Shown: positions 7,533 to 16,334 of the stretch, in pieces | Layout: each line of letters opens with the position of its first letter | Position numbering within the stretch: the first letter of the stretch is position 1 | NCBI GenBank assembly: GCA_016874755.1 | Contig: VGTH01000053.1 | Location: 1 to 35,953 of the forward strand | DNA from: Deltaproteobacteria bacterium | Lineage (GTDB): Bacteria > Desulfobacterota > Binatia > UBA9968 | Length of the DNA: 35,953 bases | Direction: 5' to 3' | Position numbers and translations under genes: made by a program | Notes under the pieces: generated by a model | What the model saw: the letters and a program-made list of their open reading frames with translations, nothing else | Told to the model about the DNA's origin: nothing | The model's database searches: none

Positions 7533-8540
7533 CTAACGCAGGAATATCTGCGTGTATTCTTTTTTCTTGTCGGCGAAGTCTTTGGTGCTCAGATCATCCA
7601 TCTCGACAAAGCCGATCTTGTCGGCGCCAGGCAGCGGCGGCAGCACCCCTTTGCGGTTCACGAACTCGCCCAGCTTCGCCATCGTGTTCATGCTTTCGTC
7701 GTCGAGAAAATAGTCGACGAATGCTTTGCCGGCGTTGACCCGCGGCGCCTTGGCTGCGAGCGCGATGTAGCTCGCGTCGCCGATCAGTTTGGGTTCTCGA
7801 ACGTAGTCGACAGGGGCGCCCTTTTTGCCGTGAATATAGGCGTACTTTACATAGGTGATGGCGACCGGTGTTTCACCGCTGGCTACTCGCTCGGCGGAAG
7901 GCAGCAGCGACTCGACCCAAATCGGCTTGTTGGCCGCGAGGTCACGCATAAACTTTTCCGATTTTTCCTTGCCCATGATTTTGTACAAGCTCGCCAGCCA
8001 TTGGGTGGTCGTGGTGTGTTGGGTCGGGTCGGGCATGACGATCTTGCCCTTGTACATCGGCTTGCCCAGATCATCGAGGGACTTGGGATACTCCGAGGCT
8101 TTCAAGCCGTTTTTGTTATAGACGATACCGACGACAACGTTGCGATAACGCGGGCCGAGATTCGGGTCGATGACTTCTTTGGGGTAGTCAGCGTTGGTGG
8201 GCGAATCGTATTTTTGAAAATAGCCCTCTTTTTGCATCAGGCGCATGACGTTATCGGCGGCTATGATGGCGTCGGCGATCGGCTTGCCGGCGCGAAACTC
8301 GCTCATGGCGCGGTCCATCACTTTGGTCGCGGAAGCGCGCCAGTACTCGGCCTCGATACCGGTCTTTTTCTTGAAGCTTTGGATGATGGCGTCAACGGTG
8401 TCGCCTTCTAGGGAGCCATAGATGATGACTTTGCCGTCCTTTTTCGCCGCTTCGATCAACTGCGGCGTTTGCCCGAGGGAAGTGCTGCCGGCGAGCGCAA
8501 AGCTGAGCGTCAAAACAACCCATTGGGTGAGTTTAAGCAT
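7533..8540 (-). CDS. FbpA-like extracellular substrate-binding protein
   Basis: This is a 335-residue periplasmic binding protein of the FbpA/AfuA (bacterial extracellular solute-binding family 1/6) type. ATG 8540 is chosen over the upstream in-frame start because AAGGAGAA lies just before it and a signal peptide follows (MLKLTQWVVLTLSFALAG, cleavage near STSLG-QT). Features include AKKDGKVIIYGSLEGDTVDAII near the N-terminus, the hinge region YNKNGLKASEYPKSLDDL, GKIVMPDPTQHTTTTQW and a C-terminal LGEFVNRKGVLPPLPG. It is the first gene of the minus-strand transporter operon. The paired tyrosines of classical ferric-binding FbpA were not confirmed, so the ligand may be another anion or organic molecule. 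Confidence 0.88.
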   Translation of the reverse strand: MLKLTQWVVLTLSFALAGSTSLGQTPQLIEAAKKDGKVIIYGSLEGDTVDAIIQSFKKKTGIEAEYWRASATKVMDRAMSEFRAGKPIADAIIAADNVMRLMQKEGYFQKYDSPTNADYPKEVIDPNLGPRYRNVVVGIVYNKNGLKASEYPKSLDDLGKPMYKGKIVMPDPTQHTTTTQWLASLYKIMGKEKSEKFMRDLAANKPIWVESLLPSAERVASGETPVAITYVKYAYIHGKKGAPVDYVREPKLIGDASYIALAAKAPRVNAGKAFVDYFLDDESMNTMAKLGEFVNRKGVLPPLPGADKIGFVEMDDLSTKDFADKKKEYTQIFLR

Positions 8541-8713
8541 GGCTTCTCCTTGGTAAAGTCGCCGCCTGAGCGGAGACGATAGTTTCAAATTTTACCTAGT
8601 GAGTCAAGCCGATTTCGCCCTCGAAGCCAGTCCGGTCGCCGGCCGCATTGACTCCGCTAATTGCCGATCATATAAAAGGTTTTCCACACAACGAAAGGGA
8701 GAAAATTCGATCG

Positions 8714-10099
8714 ATGGCTAATTTGGATTTGCTGGTAAAAAACGGCGAGGTCTGGACCCCGGGCGGCTTTGTCGAGGCCGATGTCGCGGTCAATGGCGGC
8801 AAGGTGATAGCGCTGGGAAAGCCGCCGGTGCTGCCGGATGCGGCGACGACGGTGATCGATGCCAAAGGCAAGAAAGTCATTCCTGGTTTGATCGATACGC
8901 ACACGCATCATCGCGATCCGGGTTTTACCTATAAAGAAGATATCACGACGGCGACCATGGCCGCGGCGGCGGGCGGTGTGACCTTGTCTATCGGCATGCC
9001 CAACGTGAACCCGCCAACCACGAACGTTGAGATCTACCGTAAGTTGGTGGAGCACCACAGTAAGAACGCGATTGTCGATTTCAATCACAATCCCTCCGGC
9101 ACGGTACCGGAGAATGTCGCAGCGATGGCCAAAGAAGGGCCGTTGGCATTCAAAATCTTCATGGTCAAAGACACCGGCCGTGACTATCCGCACATGCCCG
9201 GCATTGGGATCAACAACAACGGCGAGCTGTTCAAATGCTTCGAAGCGGTCGGCCAGACCGGTTTGCCGCTGATGGTTCATCCGCACGATCAGGATCTGAT
9301 GGACGAGATCGAAGGGCGCTACTGGAAGAAAGAAGACCGCAGCCCGCAGGCCTACGCCAAAGCGTATCGCGATTACGACGGCATCATTTGGGACACGGCC
9401 ATGGCGACGCTGTTTCGCATGCAAAAAGCGCTGGGCGCGCAATTGCACATTCTGCACATGAGCACACCGGAAGGTTTGGACATGCTGCGGCGTGCCAAAG
9501 ACGAAGGACGGCCGGTGAGCTGCGAGGTCAATCCCTGGGCGATGTTCTTGGGCACGTGGGAAAACGTCGAGAAGATGGGGCCCTATTGTCTCGGCTTCTG
9601 GGTGCCGCCCGATCACGTCAACGCGCTTTGGAAAGGCATCAACGACGGCACGGTCGACATCATCGGCACCGACCACGCGCCGCACACGATTGAAGAGAAA
9701 GAGCGTGGCTGGAAAGACATGTGGAGCTGCCCCGGGGGCGAGCCGCAGATCCAAGATTATCTGCGCTTGTTCCTAGACGCCGTGAACCAGGGCAAATTGA
9801 CGCTCGATCGGTTGGTTAGAATTTCCTCTTATAACCCAGCGAAGCTCTTCAACGTCTACCCTAAGAAAGGCGTGATCCAACCGGGCTCCGACGCCGACAT
9901 GGTGATTGTCGATATGAATAAAGAAGAGGTGATCAAGAACGAGACGACCTACACGAAGGTCGGCTGGACGCCTTACAACAATCGCAAAGTGAAGGGCGTG
10001 CCGATCCGCACCATCCTGCGCGGCAAGACCGTGATGGACGACGGCAAGATCGTCGGTAAACCGGGTGACGGGCAGTTGTGCAAGCCGATGGCGAAGTAA
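8714..10099 (+). CDS. Dihydropyrimidinase/hydantoinase-type cyclic amidohydrolase
   Basis: This 461-residue enzyme belongs to the dihydroorotase/hydantoinase branch of the amidohydrolase superfamily, which opens cyclic amide rings using a two-zinc centre. All expected ligands are present: His63 and His65 in DTHTHH, the carbamylated Lys147 in LAFKIFMVK, His189 in MVHPHD, His248 in ILHMS and Asp320 in GTDHAPH. The start ATG 8714 follows AAAGGGAG, and the longer frame from 8648 lacks a ribosome site. It is transcribed away from the FbpA-like operon, with a 173-bp gap holding both promoters, and ends at a strong terminator. Allantoinase, hydantoinase or dihydropyrimidinase activity cannot be separated here, though a role in nitrogen-ring catabolism is likely. 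Confidence 0.9.
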   Translation: MANLDLLVKNGEVWTPGGFVEADVAVNGGKVIALGKPPVLPDAATTVIDAKGKKVIPGLIDTHTHHRDPGFTYKEDITTATMAAAAGGVTLSIGMPNVNPPTTNVEIYRKLVEHHSKNAIVDFNHNPSGTVPENVAAMAKEGPLAFKIFMVKDTGRDYPHMPGIGINNNGELFKCFEAVGQTGLPLMVHPHDQDLMDEIEGRYWKKEDRSPQAYAKAYRDYDGIIWDTAMATLFRMQKALGAQLHILHMSTPEGLDMLRRAKDEGRPVSCEVNPWAMFLGTWENVEKMGPYCLGFWVPPDHVNALWKGINDGTVDIIGTDHAPHTIEEKERGWKDMWSCPGGEPQIQDYLRLFLDAVNQGKLTLDRLVRISSYNPAKLFNVYPKKGVIQPGSDADMVIVDMNKEEVIKNETTYTKVGWTPYNNRKVKGVPIRTILRGKTVMDDGKIVGKPGDGQLCKPMAK

Positions 10100-10125
10100 A
10101 AGAATCCCAAGAAAACCGGCTGTTC

Positions 10126-10164
10126 AAAAAGGCGGAGAGTTCGAAAGAACCTCCGCCTTTTTTT
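10126..10164. terminator. Bidirectional rho-independent terminator
   Basis: AAAAAGGCGGAG (10126-10136 region) pairs with CTCCGCCTTTTTTT (10151-10164), leaving a 14-base loop. The plus strand gives a GC stem followed by a T-run, and the A-run on the other side allows use from the minus strand too. It separates the convergent hydantoinase and DUF1015 genes. Confidence 0.85.
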
Positions 10165-10175
10165 GCTCGTCGCGG

Positions 10176-11498
10176 CTACGCAGAAATCTGCTCGTCCAAT
10201 TCGATCTTGTTGACGATCAGTCCCGACAACAGCTTAGGATAAAAATAGGTCGACTTCTGCGGCATGGTTGCGCCGGCGTTGGCGATGCTTTGGATCTCTT
10301 CCGCCTTGGTCGCGTTTAGAATAAACGCGGCTTGAAAGTCTTCTTTCTCCAGGGTTTGCAGCGCGAGCTCTTCGTCCTGAGTGTACTTGATGGTGTCGCC
10401 GCTCTCTTGTTGCTGGCGCTTCATGCCGAGAATTGTTTCTAGCACCAACAAGTGCAGGATGCTGACATCGAGCTCCTGCAGTGCCGGACACAAATCCTTT
10501 GCTAATTTTTGCATGACCCGCTTGTTTTTCAGCCGCAGTATCACGTAGCGCGGATCGCGCTTGAAGCTGACGCCGATGACCTTGTGTTTTTTTGCGGCCG
10601 TCTTAAGCGCCTTGAGAAACGAGCTTTTGCCATCCGGAGTTTTCGGGTGCTGTTCGACGTAAAAATGGCTCTGCAGCTTTTCTTCGAGCTGCAAAAACGG
10701 CTGCGGCGCGTAGCCGCGCACAAGCCGGTGGGTCGGCAGGATCACCACGTTGTCATCGTTCATGTTGGCGAAGTAGGCCATGATGTAGTTGTAGGCCTCA
10801 TGGCCCGTGCCGTCGCCGCGCTCGCCGCGTAGCTGTTTGCGATAGTTCATCGTCGCATCATAGCGGTGATGGCCGTCGGCGATGAGCAAGGTCTGCTCTT
10901 CCATAGCTTTCTGAACTTTTTGAATCACATTGGCATCGGTGATGCGCCAGAGCTTGCACTCGTCGCCGTTGTCCACTTCCACTTCGGCGAACGGCGTGGT
11001 GCCTTCGACGACGACGCTGAGCATTCGGTTGATGATCTGCTTGGGCTCGGCGTAGAGCGCGAAGATCGGGCTGAGCTGCGCGTTGCAGGCGAGCATGAGC
11101 TTCAGTCGATCTTCTTTAGGCGCGTCATGGGTTTTTTCATGGGGCCGAATATTGCCGGTGGGAAAGTCTTGTAGCTCGGTGAGCGCGAAAAAGCCCTGGC
11201 GCAGTTTTTTAGCGCCATCTTTTAGAGTGAAGCGATGGCTTAGAAAGTAAATCGCCGGCTCGGCGTCACGTTCGAGCACTCCGGTGGTCAGCCATTCGTT
11301 GAGCAGTCGAGCGACGCTGGTGTAGGAATCGGGCTCGGAACTCAAGTCGAGCCTGACAAAGTTGTGCGGCGATTTCTTGTAAAGCTTTTCTTGCTCTTCT
11401 TTCGAGATGACGTCATAGGGCGGAGCGATGACTTTAGCCAAGTCCTTAAACTTTTTTTGATTATAGAAGACTCCGCGAAACGGCGCGATTCGTACCAT
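10176..11498 (-). CDS. DUF1015 family protein
   Basis: This 440-residue cytoplasmic protein matches the widespread DUF1015 family. Characteristic stretches are IAPFRGVFYNQKKF then VIAPPYDVIS near the N-terminus, NFVRLDL, IRPHEKTHDAPKEDRL near residue 120, LLIADGHHRYDATMNYR near residue 210 and the YIMAYFANMNDDNVVILPTHRLV strand. The HEKT and ADGHHRY motifs suggest an enzyme active site, but no reaction can be assigned from sequence. ATG 11498 has AAGGA about ten bases upstream. It is monocistronic, with an intergenic repeat upstream and a shared terminator downstream. Confidence 0.88.
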   Translation of the reverse strand: MVRIAPFRGVFYNQKKFKDLAKVIAPPYDVISKEEQEKLYKKSPHNFVRLDLSSEPDSYTSVARLLNEWLTTGVLERDAEPAIYFLSHRFTLKDGAKKLRQGFFALTELQDFPTGNIRPHEKTHDAPKEDRLKLMLACNAQLSPIFALYAEPKQIINRMLSVVVEGTTPFAEVEVDNGDECKLWRITDANVIQKVQKAMEEQTLLIADGHHRYDATMNYRKQLRGERGDGTGHEAYNYIMAYFANMNDDNVVILPTHRLVRGYAPQPFLQLEEKLQSHFYVEQHPKTPDGKSSFLKALKTAAKKHKVIGVSFKRDPRYVILRLKNKRVMQKLAKDLCPALQELDVSILHLLVLETILGMKRQQQESGDTIKYTQDEELALQTLEKEDFQAAFILNATKAEEIQSIANAGATMPQKSTYFYPKLLSGLIVNKIELDEQISA

Positions 11499-11628
11499 GT
11501 TTTTAGTCGTCCTTGGGTACCGGAATCCGAAGTGCTACCACTAAAACAAAAAGATTACAGGATCAGAAAATAAAAATGGATAGTGGAAAATTGAAAACGT
11601 TTCGGACCTGATCCGTAAATTGCTTTTT

Positions 11629-11661
11629 CCGAACTTCGTGTCCTTCGTGCCTTCGTGGTGA
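11629..11661. repeat. Dispersed TTCGTGTCCTTCGTG repeat
   Basis: The string CCGAACTTCGTGTCCTTCGT, continuing with GCCTTCGTGG, matches the right part of the repeat at 3565-3597 (CCGAACTTCGTGTTCCTTCG). It lies in the 175-bp gap between two minus-strand genes, right after the FAH-family stop codon. No partner arm is evident here. Confidence 0.6.
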
Positions 11662-11673
11662 GTCATTCTGAGA

Positions 11674-12546
11674 TCACGCTTCTTTCGCGACGCCTTGGTT
11701 CATGGCGCCGATGCCTTCGATTTCCGATCTCAGAACGTCGCCAGGCTTGAGTTTGGCTTGGAACTCCGGCGAATCGGGATTGCCGGTGGTGAGGAGGTCA
11801 CCGGGGTAGAGCGTTGTCACCGAGGAGAGAAAGCTGATCTGCGTGGGAATATCGTTGATCATCGCATCGGTCTTGGCCGACTGGGCGAGCTCGCCGTTGA
11901 TCCACAGCTTCATCGAGAGATTATGCGGGTCGCGGATTTCATCCGCCGTGGTGATCCATGGGCCGATGGGGGCAAAGGTTTCAAAGCCTTTGCGCACGCT
12001 GCGGGTGCCGCCCAGGTTCTTGCTCTTGCCGAAGCCGCGCGCGGTGACATCTTGCATAATGGTATAGCCAAAAACCGCGGTCATCGCTTGCGACTTGTCC
12101 AGGTGGCGAGTTTTTTTGCCAATGACGACACAGAGTTCGAGCTCAGGAAAAATCGAGTCGGCGCTTTTGGGAATGATGATGTTGTCTTCTGGTCCGGCGA
12201 TCGCCGAGGGGGGTTTTAAGAAAATGTTTTCCAGCAACTCATCCGGCGAGACGGTGGACGCGCTGCCGCGGCCAACTCCAGCATCGAGGCCGCCGGTGCC
12301 GCGCTTGTAATTGCCGGCGGCGGCATAGATTTTCGATGGCCGTTCCACTGGCGGCTTGAGCTCTTTCGCGTCGAGTTTGACACCGCCCCCTTTGGCGGCC
12401 AGCTCCGCGAGCTTACCTTTTATTTGATCGTACTGTTCGATCAAATCGATCATCGACGCGCCGCTCGGCAGGATGCCTTGGATCGGAATCAGCGTGTCGT
12501 TTTGCACGATGGCCAGGCCATGGGATTTGGTCGTCGCAAGTTTCAT
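11674..12546 (-). CDS. Fumarylacetoacetate hydrolase family protein
   Basis: This is a 290-residue FAH-superfamily enzyme, typically a metal-dependent hydrolase, isomerase or decarboxylase of 1,3-diketo or hydroxymuconate-type acids from aromatic breakdown. Metal ligands are visible as Glu135 and Glu137 in FPELELCVVIGKK and Asp166 in MQDVTARG. The family's GNY near residue 79 and LTTGNPDSPEF near the C-terminus are also present. The start ATG 12546 follows AGGGAG. It diverges from prmA across a 106-bp gap. It could act in the same catabolism as the Lig-like genes at 33869-35009, but no direct operon link exists. Confidence 0.9.
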   Translation of the reverse strand: MKLATTKSHGLAIVQNDTLIPIQGILPSGASMIDLIEQYDQIKGKLAELAAKGGGVKLDAKELKPPVERPSKIYAAAGNYKRGTGGLDAGVGRGSASTVSPDELLENIFLKPPSAIAGPEDNIIIPKSADSIFPELELCVVIGKKTRHLDKSQAMTAVFGYTIMQDVTARGFGKSKNLGGTRSVRKGFETFAPIGPWITTADEIRDPHNLSMKLWINGELAQSAKTDAMINDIPTQISFLSSVTTLYPGDLLTTGNPDSPEFQAKLKPGDVLRSEIEGIGAMNQGVAKEA

Positions 12547-12652
12547 CCGCAGCTCCCTTTATCTAACCCATTTTCAATATCTGGTAGCGGCGCTTTTCAC
12601 AAGACGATGGTTGCTCAATTGATCGTTCCCGGGGCCTATGTCATAAAACAGC

Positions 12653-13522
12653 GTGTCTCAGACTTGGCTACAGCTCGCCGTGATCGCGGCGCCGGAAAGC
12701 TTCGATGCGATCGCGAATTTCTTAATCGAGCGCGGCTCGCCCGGCGTGGCGCTCAGAAAACAAGAAGTGCGCGGTTATTTTGCCGAGCCTTTCGATATCG
12801 CGGTGATGCGCCGTGATGTGCAGAAATTTCTGACGGCGATCGAGCGCTACTATCCGAACCGGACCAAGCCACGAATCGCCTGGCGTGTCATCCGCGGCGA
12901 GGATTGGAACAAGCGCTGGCGCAAGTTCATCAAACCTCAAAGAGTCGGGGGAAAATTTTGGCTTACGCCGCCGTGGATACCGGTGCCGAAGATGCGCGGG
13001 CGGCACGTAATCACTATTGAGCCGGGCATGGCCTTTGGCACCGGCAGCCATGCGACGACGCGCGGCTGTTTAGAGTTGATCGAACGAGTGGCGCGGCGAT
13101 TTAAAAAAAATCCGTGGACTGCCCTCGATGTGGGCACCGGGTCGGGGATATTGTCGATTGCATTGGTTAAACTTGGCGCGGCGCGAGTGTGGGCGGTCGA
13201 CAACGATCCGATCGCGATCCAAGTCGCGCAGGAAAATCTGCAGATCAACGGAGCGGCGAAAAAAGTTCGCCTGTCGGGAAGCGATCTGGCCAAGATTCGC
13301 CGCGTGTTTCCTCTCGTGGTCGCTAACATCACCGCCGAAACGATTGTCGAGCTCAGCGCGGCGCTGGCAAAAAAAGTTGCGCCGAGAGGTTACGTGATCC
13401 TGTCGGGCATTCTCAATGCCCGAGCCCAACGGGTGATCGATGTCATGGCCGCCGCAGGCGCGGTTTTGCTCGAACGCAAACGCGAGGGGCAATGGACATC
13501 GCTATTGCTGCGCCGCCAGTGA
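12653..13522 (+). CDS. prmA: Ribosomal protein L11 methyltransferase
   Basis: This 289-residue SAM-dependent enzyme trimethylates lysines of ribosomal protein L11 (cytoplasmic translation factor modification). The layout is complete: a small N-terminal recognition domain, the linker EDWNKRWRKFIKP (residues 83-95), EPGMAFGTGSHATTRGC (123-139), motif I DVGTGSGILSIAL (159-171), motif II AVDNDPIAI, and the post-I VVANITAET with the key Asn. The start is GTG at 12653, as the product begins SQTWLQLAV where PrmA proteins begin. It is followed three bases later by rsmE, an arrangement common in many bacteria. Confidence 0.93.
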   Translation: MSQTWLQLAVIAAPESFDAIANFLIERGSPGVALRKQEVRGYFAEPFDIAVMRRDVQKFLTAIERYYPNRTKPRIAWRVIRGEDWNKRWRKFIKPQRVGGKFWLTPPWIPVPKMRGRHVITIEPGMAFGTGSHATTRGCLELIERVARRFKKNPWTALDVGTGSGILSIALVKLGAARVWAVDNDPIAIQVAQENLQINGAAKKVRLSGSDLAKIRRVFPLVVANITAETIVELSAALAKKVAPRGYVILSGILNARAQRVIDVMAAAGAVLLERKREGQWTSLLLRRQ

Positions 13523-13525
13523 TTT

Positions 13526-14269
13526 ATGCCGCGGTTCTTCTTGCTACGAGCAAACATCGACGGGCGCCGTGGAATCATTTCCGGCGCGGAGCTTGATCAT
13601 CTGTCGAAAGTTTCGCGGCTGCGCCCGGGCGATAGCATTACCGTCTTTGACGATGAAGGTTGGGAACATCGCGCGGTGGTTCGAGTGCTGACGTCCGAAC
13701 TGGGTGAGATCGAGATTCAAGATTCCTATCGCGCAGCGCGCGAATCGCCGCTGCCGATCACGCTTGCCCTCGGCTTGACCAAGGGTGACAAAATGGACTT
13801 CGTCGTTGAGAAGGCGACCGAGTTGGGCGTGCACACCATTGTCCCGTTCACGTCGGAATTTACCGTGCCCAAGCTCGACGCGCGAAAGATTGCCCAGCGC
13901 ACCGAGCGCTGGCGCAAAATCGCCTTGAGCGCCGCCAAACAGTGTGGGCGCACGCGAGTGCCGAACATTGAACCGCTCACACCGTATGCCGTTCTGCTGA
14001 GTGGCGCGCCAGTGCAAGGAGAGTTGCGGTTGTTGTTTTGGGAGAAGGAAAATGCTCGGACGCTCGATCGTGTCCACGCCGAGCAAAAGCAAGTCAGTGC
14101 CATGACCGTCGTCGTCGGAGCTGAAGGCGGTTTTAGCGCTAAAGAGGTTGATCAAGCGGTTCAACAGGGTATTTTAGCCGTGGGTTTAGGCCCGCGCATT
14201 CTGCGCGCTGAGACGGCGGCAGTGACCGTGCTGGCGCTGGTTCAGTTTCTCTGGGGCGATTTGAGTTGA
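13526..14269 (+). CDS. rsmE: 16S rRNA (uracil-1498-N3)-methyltransferase
   Basis: This 247-residue SPOUT-class methyltransferase modifies U1498 of 16S rRNA. The N-terminal PUA-like region (FFLLRAN, SGAELDHLSKVSRLRPGDSI) precedes the knot domain with LGLTKGDKMDFVVEKATELGV (near residue 85), VVGAEGGFSAKE near 195 and the signature GPRILRAETAA near 223, which forms the SAM-binding knot. ATG 13526 lies three bases after the prmA stop, so the pair is translationally coupled. Full length with no oddity. Confidence 0.95.
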   Translation: MPRFFLLRANIDGRRGIISGAELDHLSKVSRLRPGDSITVFDDEGWEHRAVVRVLTSELGEIEIQDSYRAARESPLPITLALGLTKGDKMDFVVEKATELGVHTIVPFTSEFTVPKLDARKIAQRTERWRKIALSAAKQCGRTRVPNIEPLTPYAVLLSGAPVQGELRLLFWEKENARTLDRVHAEQKQVSAMTVVVGAEGGFSAKEVDQAVQQGILAVGLGPRILRAETAAVTVLALVQFLWGDLS

Positions 14270-14345
14270 CTCCGACATTCTTGCGGCGCAAGCTTTTTCG
14301 CAGCGGTTGCGCTAGATTGCAGGCATCACCCCATAGCGTTTAACG

Positions 14346-15041
14346 ATGGAATGCCCTAAGTGTCATAGCCCAACTTTGTCGCACTTGGTTCACTGCAAAC
14401 ATTGCGGCACTTTGCTGCCCGGGCATGCCGAGCGTGCGCCTGAAACGATCGATGATGGAGAGCTCAAGATGAGTCGACCCGAGCGCAAAGAAGATTTCGA
14501 GTTGGGCGCGCTGCCGGAAGATGACAACCGGGAATTCTCCCGTGAAGAAGGCTGGGTGCCCACGCCGCGCATGACCGGCGAAGTGCCGGCGCGCGCGCTT
14601 GAAGAAATTCGCTGGGGCGGCTTTTTCCGTCGTTGTGGCGCATTCCTCATCGACCTGATCGCAGTTGCGGCGCTGGCCGGGATTATGGCAGGGATGGCCT
14701 ACGTGGGATACAAAGTGGGTCTCGCGGCGCATGGGCGCCGACCTGGGCTAGACAATACGCTGCCGCTGGTGCTCGGTTTGAGCTGGGCTGTGGTGCTTTT
14801 GGCCACCGGCTATTTTGTCATGTTGCACACGCTGTGCGGTCAAACACTCGGCAAAGCCATTTTCAAATTGCGCGTTGTCGGTGCGGATCACGAAACCATC
14901 GGCTATGGACGGGCGCTCTGGCGTTGGATCGGCACCGTCGCGACCGCGCCGCTCCTCTTGGGACTGCTGTGGATCGTGTGGAGCAGCGAGAAGCGATCGT
15001 GGCATGACATGTTGGCCGGAACCTGGGTGATGCGCGAATAG
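14346..15041 (+). CDS. RDD family membrane protein with N-terminal zinc ribbon
   Basis: This is a 231-residue protein. Cys3-x2-Cys6 and Cys17-x2-Cys20 at the start form a four-cysteine zinc ribbon. A charged linker (about residues 27-90) follows, then an RDD domain (95-229) with membrane segments around 97-120, 138-160 and 195-215. The RDD Arg is in FFRRCGAFLIDLI, and the conserved GQTLGKAIFKLRVV and SWHDMLAGTWVM are present. RDD proteins are poorly characterised; some act in ion transport. It sits between rsmE and gshB on the same strand, 76 and 26 bp away, so it may be co-transcribed. Confidence 0.85.
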   Translation: MECPKCHSPTLSHLVHCKHCGTLLPGHAERAPETIDDGELKMSRPERKEDFELGALPEDDNREFSREEGWVPTPRMTGEVPARALEEIRWGGFFRRCGAFLIDLIAVAALAGIMAGMAYVGYKVGLAAHGRRPGLDNTLPLVLGLSWAVVLLATGYFVMLHTLCGQTLGKAIFKLRVVGADHETIGYGRALWRWIGTVATAPLLLGLLWIVWSSEKRSWHDMLAGTWVMRE

Positions 15042-15067
15042 ATAGTTTCGGCTAGGAACCCTGGCTT

Positions 15068-16030
15068 ATGAAAGTGCTTAGAATCGGGGTCGTCATGGAC
15101 CCCGTCGACAAAATCAACATCGATAAAGACACCACGTTTGTGCTGATGCTCGAAGCGCAGCGGCGCGGCCATGAGATCTACTTCATGGAAGTCGACGATC
15201 TATTCGTACGCGCCGGCACGCCCTACGGACGTTTTCGCCGCCTCGACCTGGCGCGCGCCACGCCGCACTATCAGCTTGGCACGCCGGCGACGAGCCCCTT
15301 GCACGACTTCGACAGCGTCTGGATGCGCAAGGACCCGCCCTTTGACATGAAGTTTTTTTTCGCGACTCATCTGCTGAGCTTGATCGATCAGAACCAGTGC
15401 TTTGTCATGAACAATCCCAAAGGCCTGCGCGAAGCCAACGAAAAGCTTTACGCGCTGCGTTTTCCTGAACAGATTCCGCAAACCATGGTAAGCAGCGACA
15501 TGGAGCGCTTGAAAACCTTCATGATCGAGTTGGGCGGCGAAATGATCGTCAAGCCGCTCGACGGCTGCGGTGGCAGCGGGGTTTTCTATTTGAACGAACA
15601 GGACCGCAATACCAATTCGATTCTCGAAGCGGCGACGGACAACGGCCGGCGCTTGGTCATGGGGCAGCGCTATCTCCCAGAGATACGCCAAGGCGACAAA
15701 CGGATTATCGTGTTAAACGGCGAACCGATCGGCGCCGTCCTGCGCGTGCCGCTCGAGTCGGAAACCCGCGGCAACATCCACGTCGGCGGGCAAGTGGTGA
15801 AAACTGAAGTAACCGCGCGCGACAAAGAAATCTGCGCCGCATTGGCGCCGCTGTTGCGCGCCGATGGATTGTATTTTGTCGGACTGGATGTGATCGGCAG
15901 CTTTCTAACCGAGGTAAACGTTACGAGCCCCACCGGCATCCAGGAAATTGACGCGCTGAACAACGCGCGCATCGAGACCGACGTAATCGATTTCGTCGAG
16001 CGGCAGGTCGAAAAACTTGCTGGTCGTTGA
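15068..16030 (+). CDS. gshB: Glutathione synthase
   Basis: This 320-residue ATP-grasp enzyme joins gamma-glutamylcysteine to glycine to make glutathione. Family signatures are the N-terminal GVVMDPVDKINIDKDTTF, the SVWMRKDPPFDMKF loop, MNNPKGLREANEKLY, the ATP-grasp segment IVKPLDGCGGSGVF (about 160-173), RYLPEIRQGDKRIIVL and the C-terminal TEVNVTSPTGIQEID that supplies the metal ligands. Length is normal. Presence of gshB suggests a glutathione-making, hence proteobacteria-like, organism. No gshA is visible in the window. The tRNA-Phe gene follows 138 bp downstream with its own promoter candidate. Confidence 0.95.
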   Translation: MKVLRIGVVMDPVDKINIDKDTTFVLMLEAQRRGHEIYFMEVDDLFVRAGTPYGRFRRLDLARATPHYQLGTPATSPLHDFDSVWMRKDPPFDMKFFFATHLLSLIDQNQCFVMNNPKGLREANEKLYALRFPEQIPQTMVSSDMERLKTFMIELGGEMIVKPLDGCGGSGVFYLNEQDRNTNSILEAATDNGRRLVMGQRYLPEIRQGDKRIIVLNGEPIGAVLRVPLESETRGNIHVGGQVVKTEVTARDKEICAALAPLLRADGLYFVGLDVIGSFLTEVNVTSPTGIQEIDALNNARIETDVIDFVERQVEKLAGR

Positions 16031-16122
16031 GTGCACAATTCGATTTCTGAGACTCGGCAGGACTGGCGGCTTGGCCAACTGGAACGGTGGGGACTGTTTG
16101 AGCGAGCTTTGGCGTTGTTAGC

Positions 16123-16150
16123 TTGACTCCCCAGTGCTTTTAAGCAATAT
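16123..16150 (+). promoter_or_regulatory. Candidate promoter of tRNA-Phe
   Basis: TTGACT (16123-16128) is separated by 16 bases from CAATAT (16145-16150), ending 18 bases before the mature tRNA. This is a plausible sigma-70 site by motif only. Confidence 0.45.
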
Positions 16151-16168
16151 TCCAGGTTCACTTCATCT

Positions 16169-16241
<73 letters not shown>

Positions 16242-16334
16242 CATTTTCCCCATCAGCCAAGTAATTGATTCTACACAGATTTCAGCCGTCCGACAGACTC
16301 TCAGCTCTCGGTTCTGCATGCTATTAGCCGAACG

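Noticed and set aside
8657-9754. Long minus-strand frame opposite the hydantoinase gene
   Set aside because: It is antisense to a complete metal-site-bearing enzyme and has a biased shadow composition.
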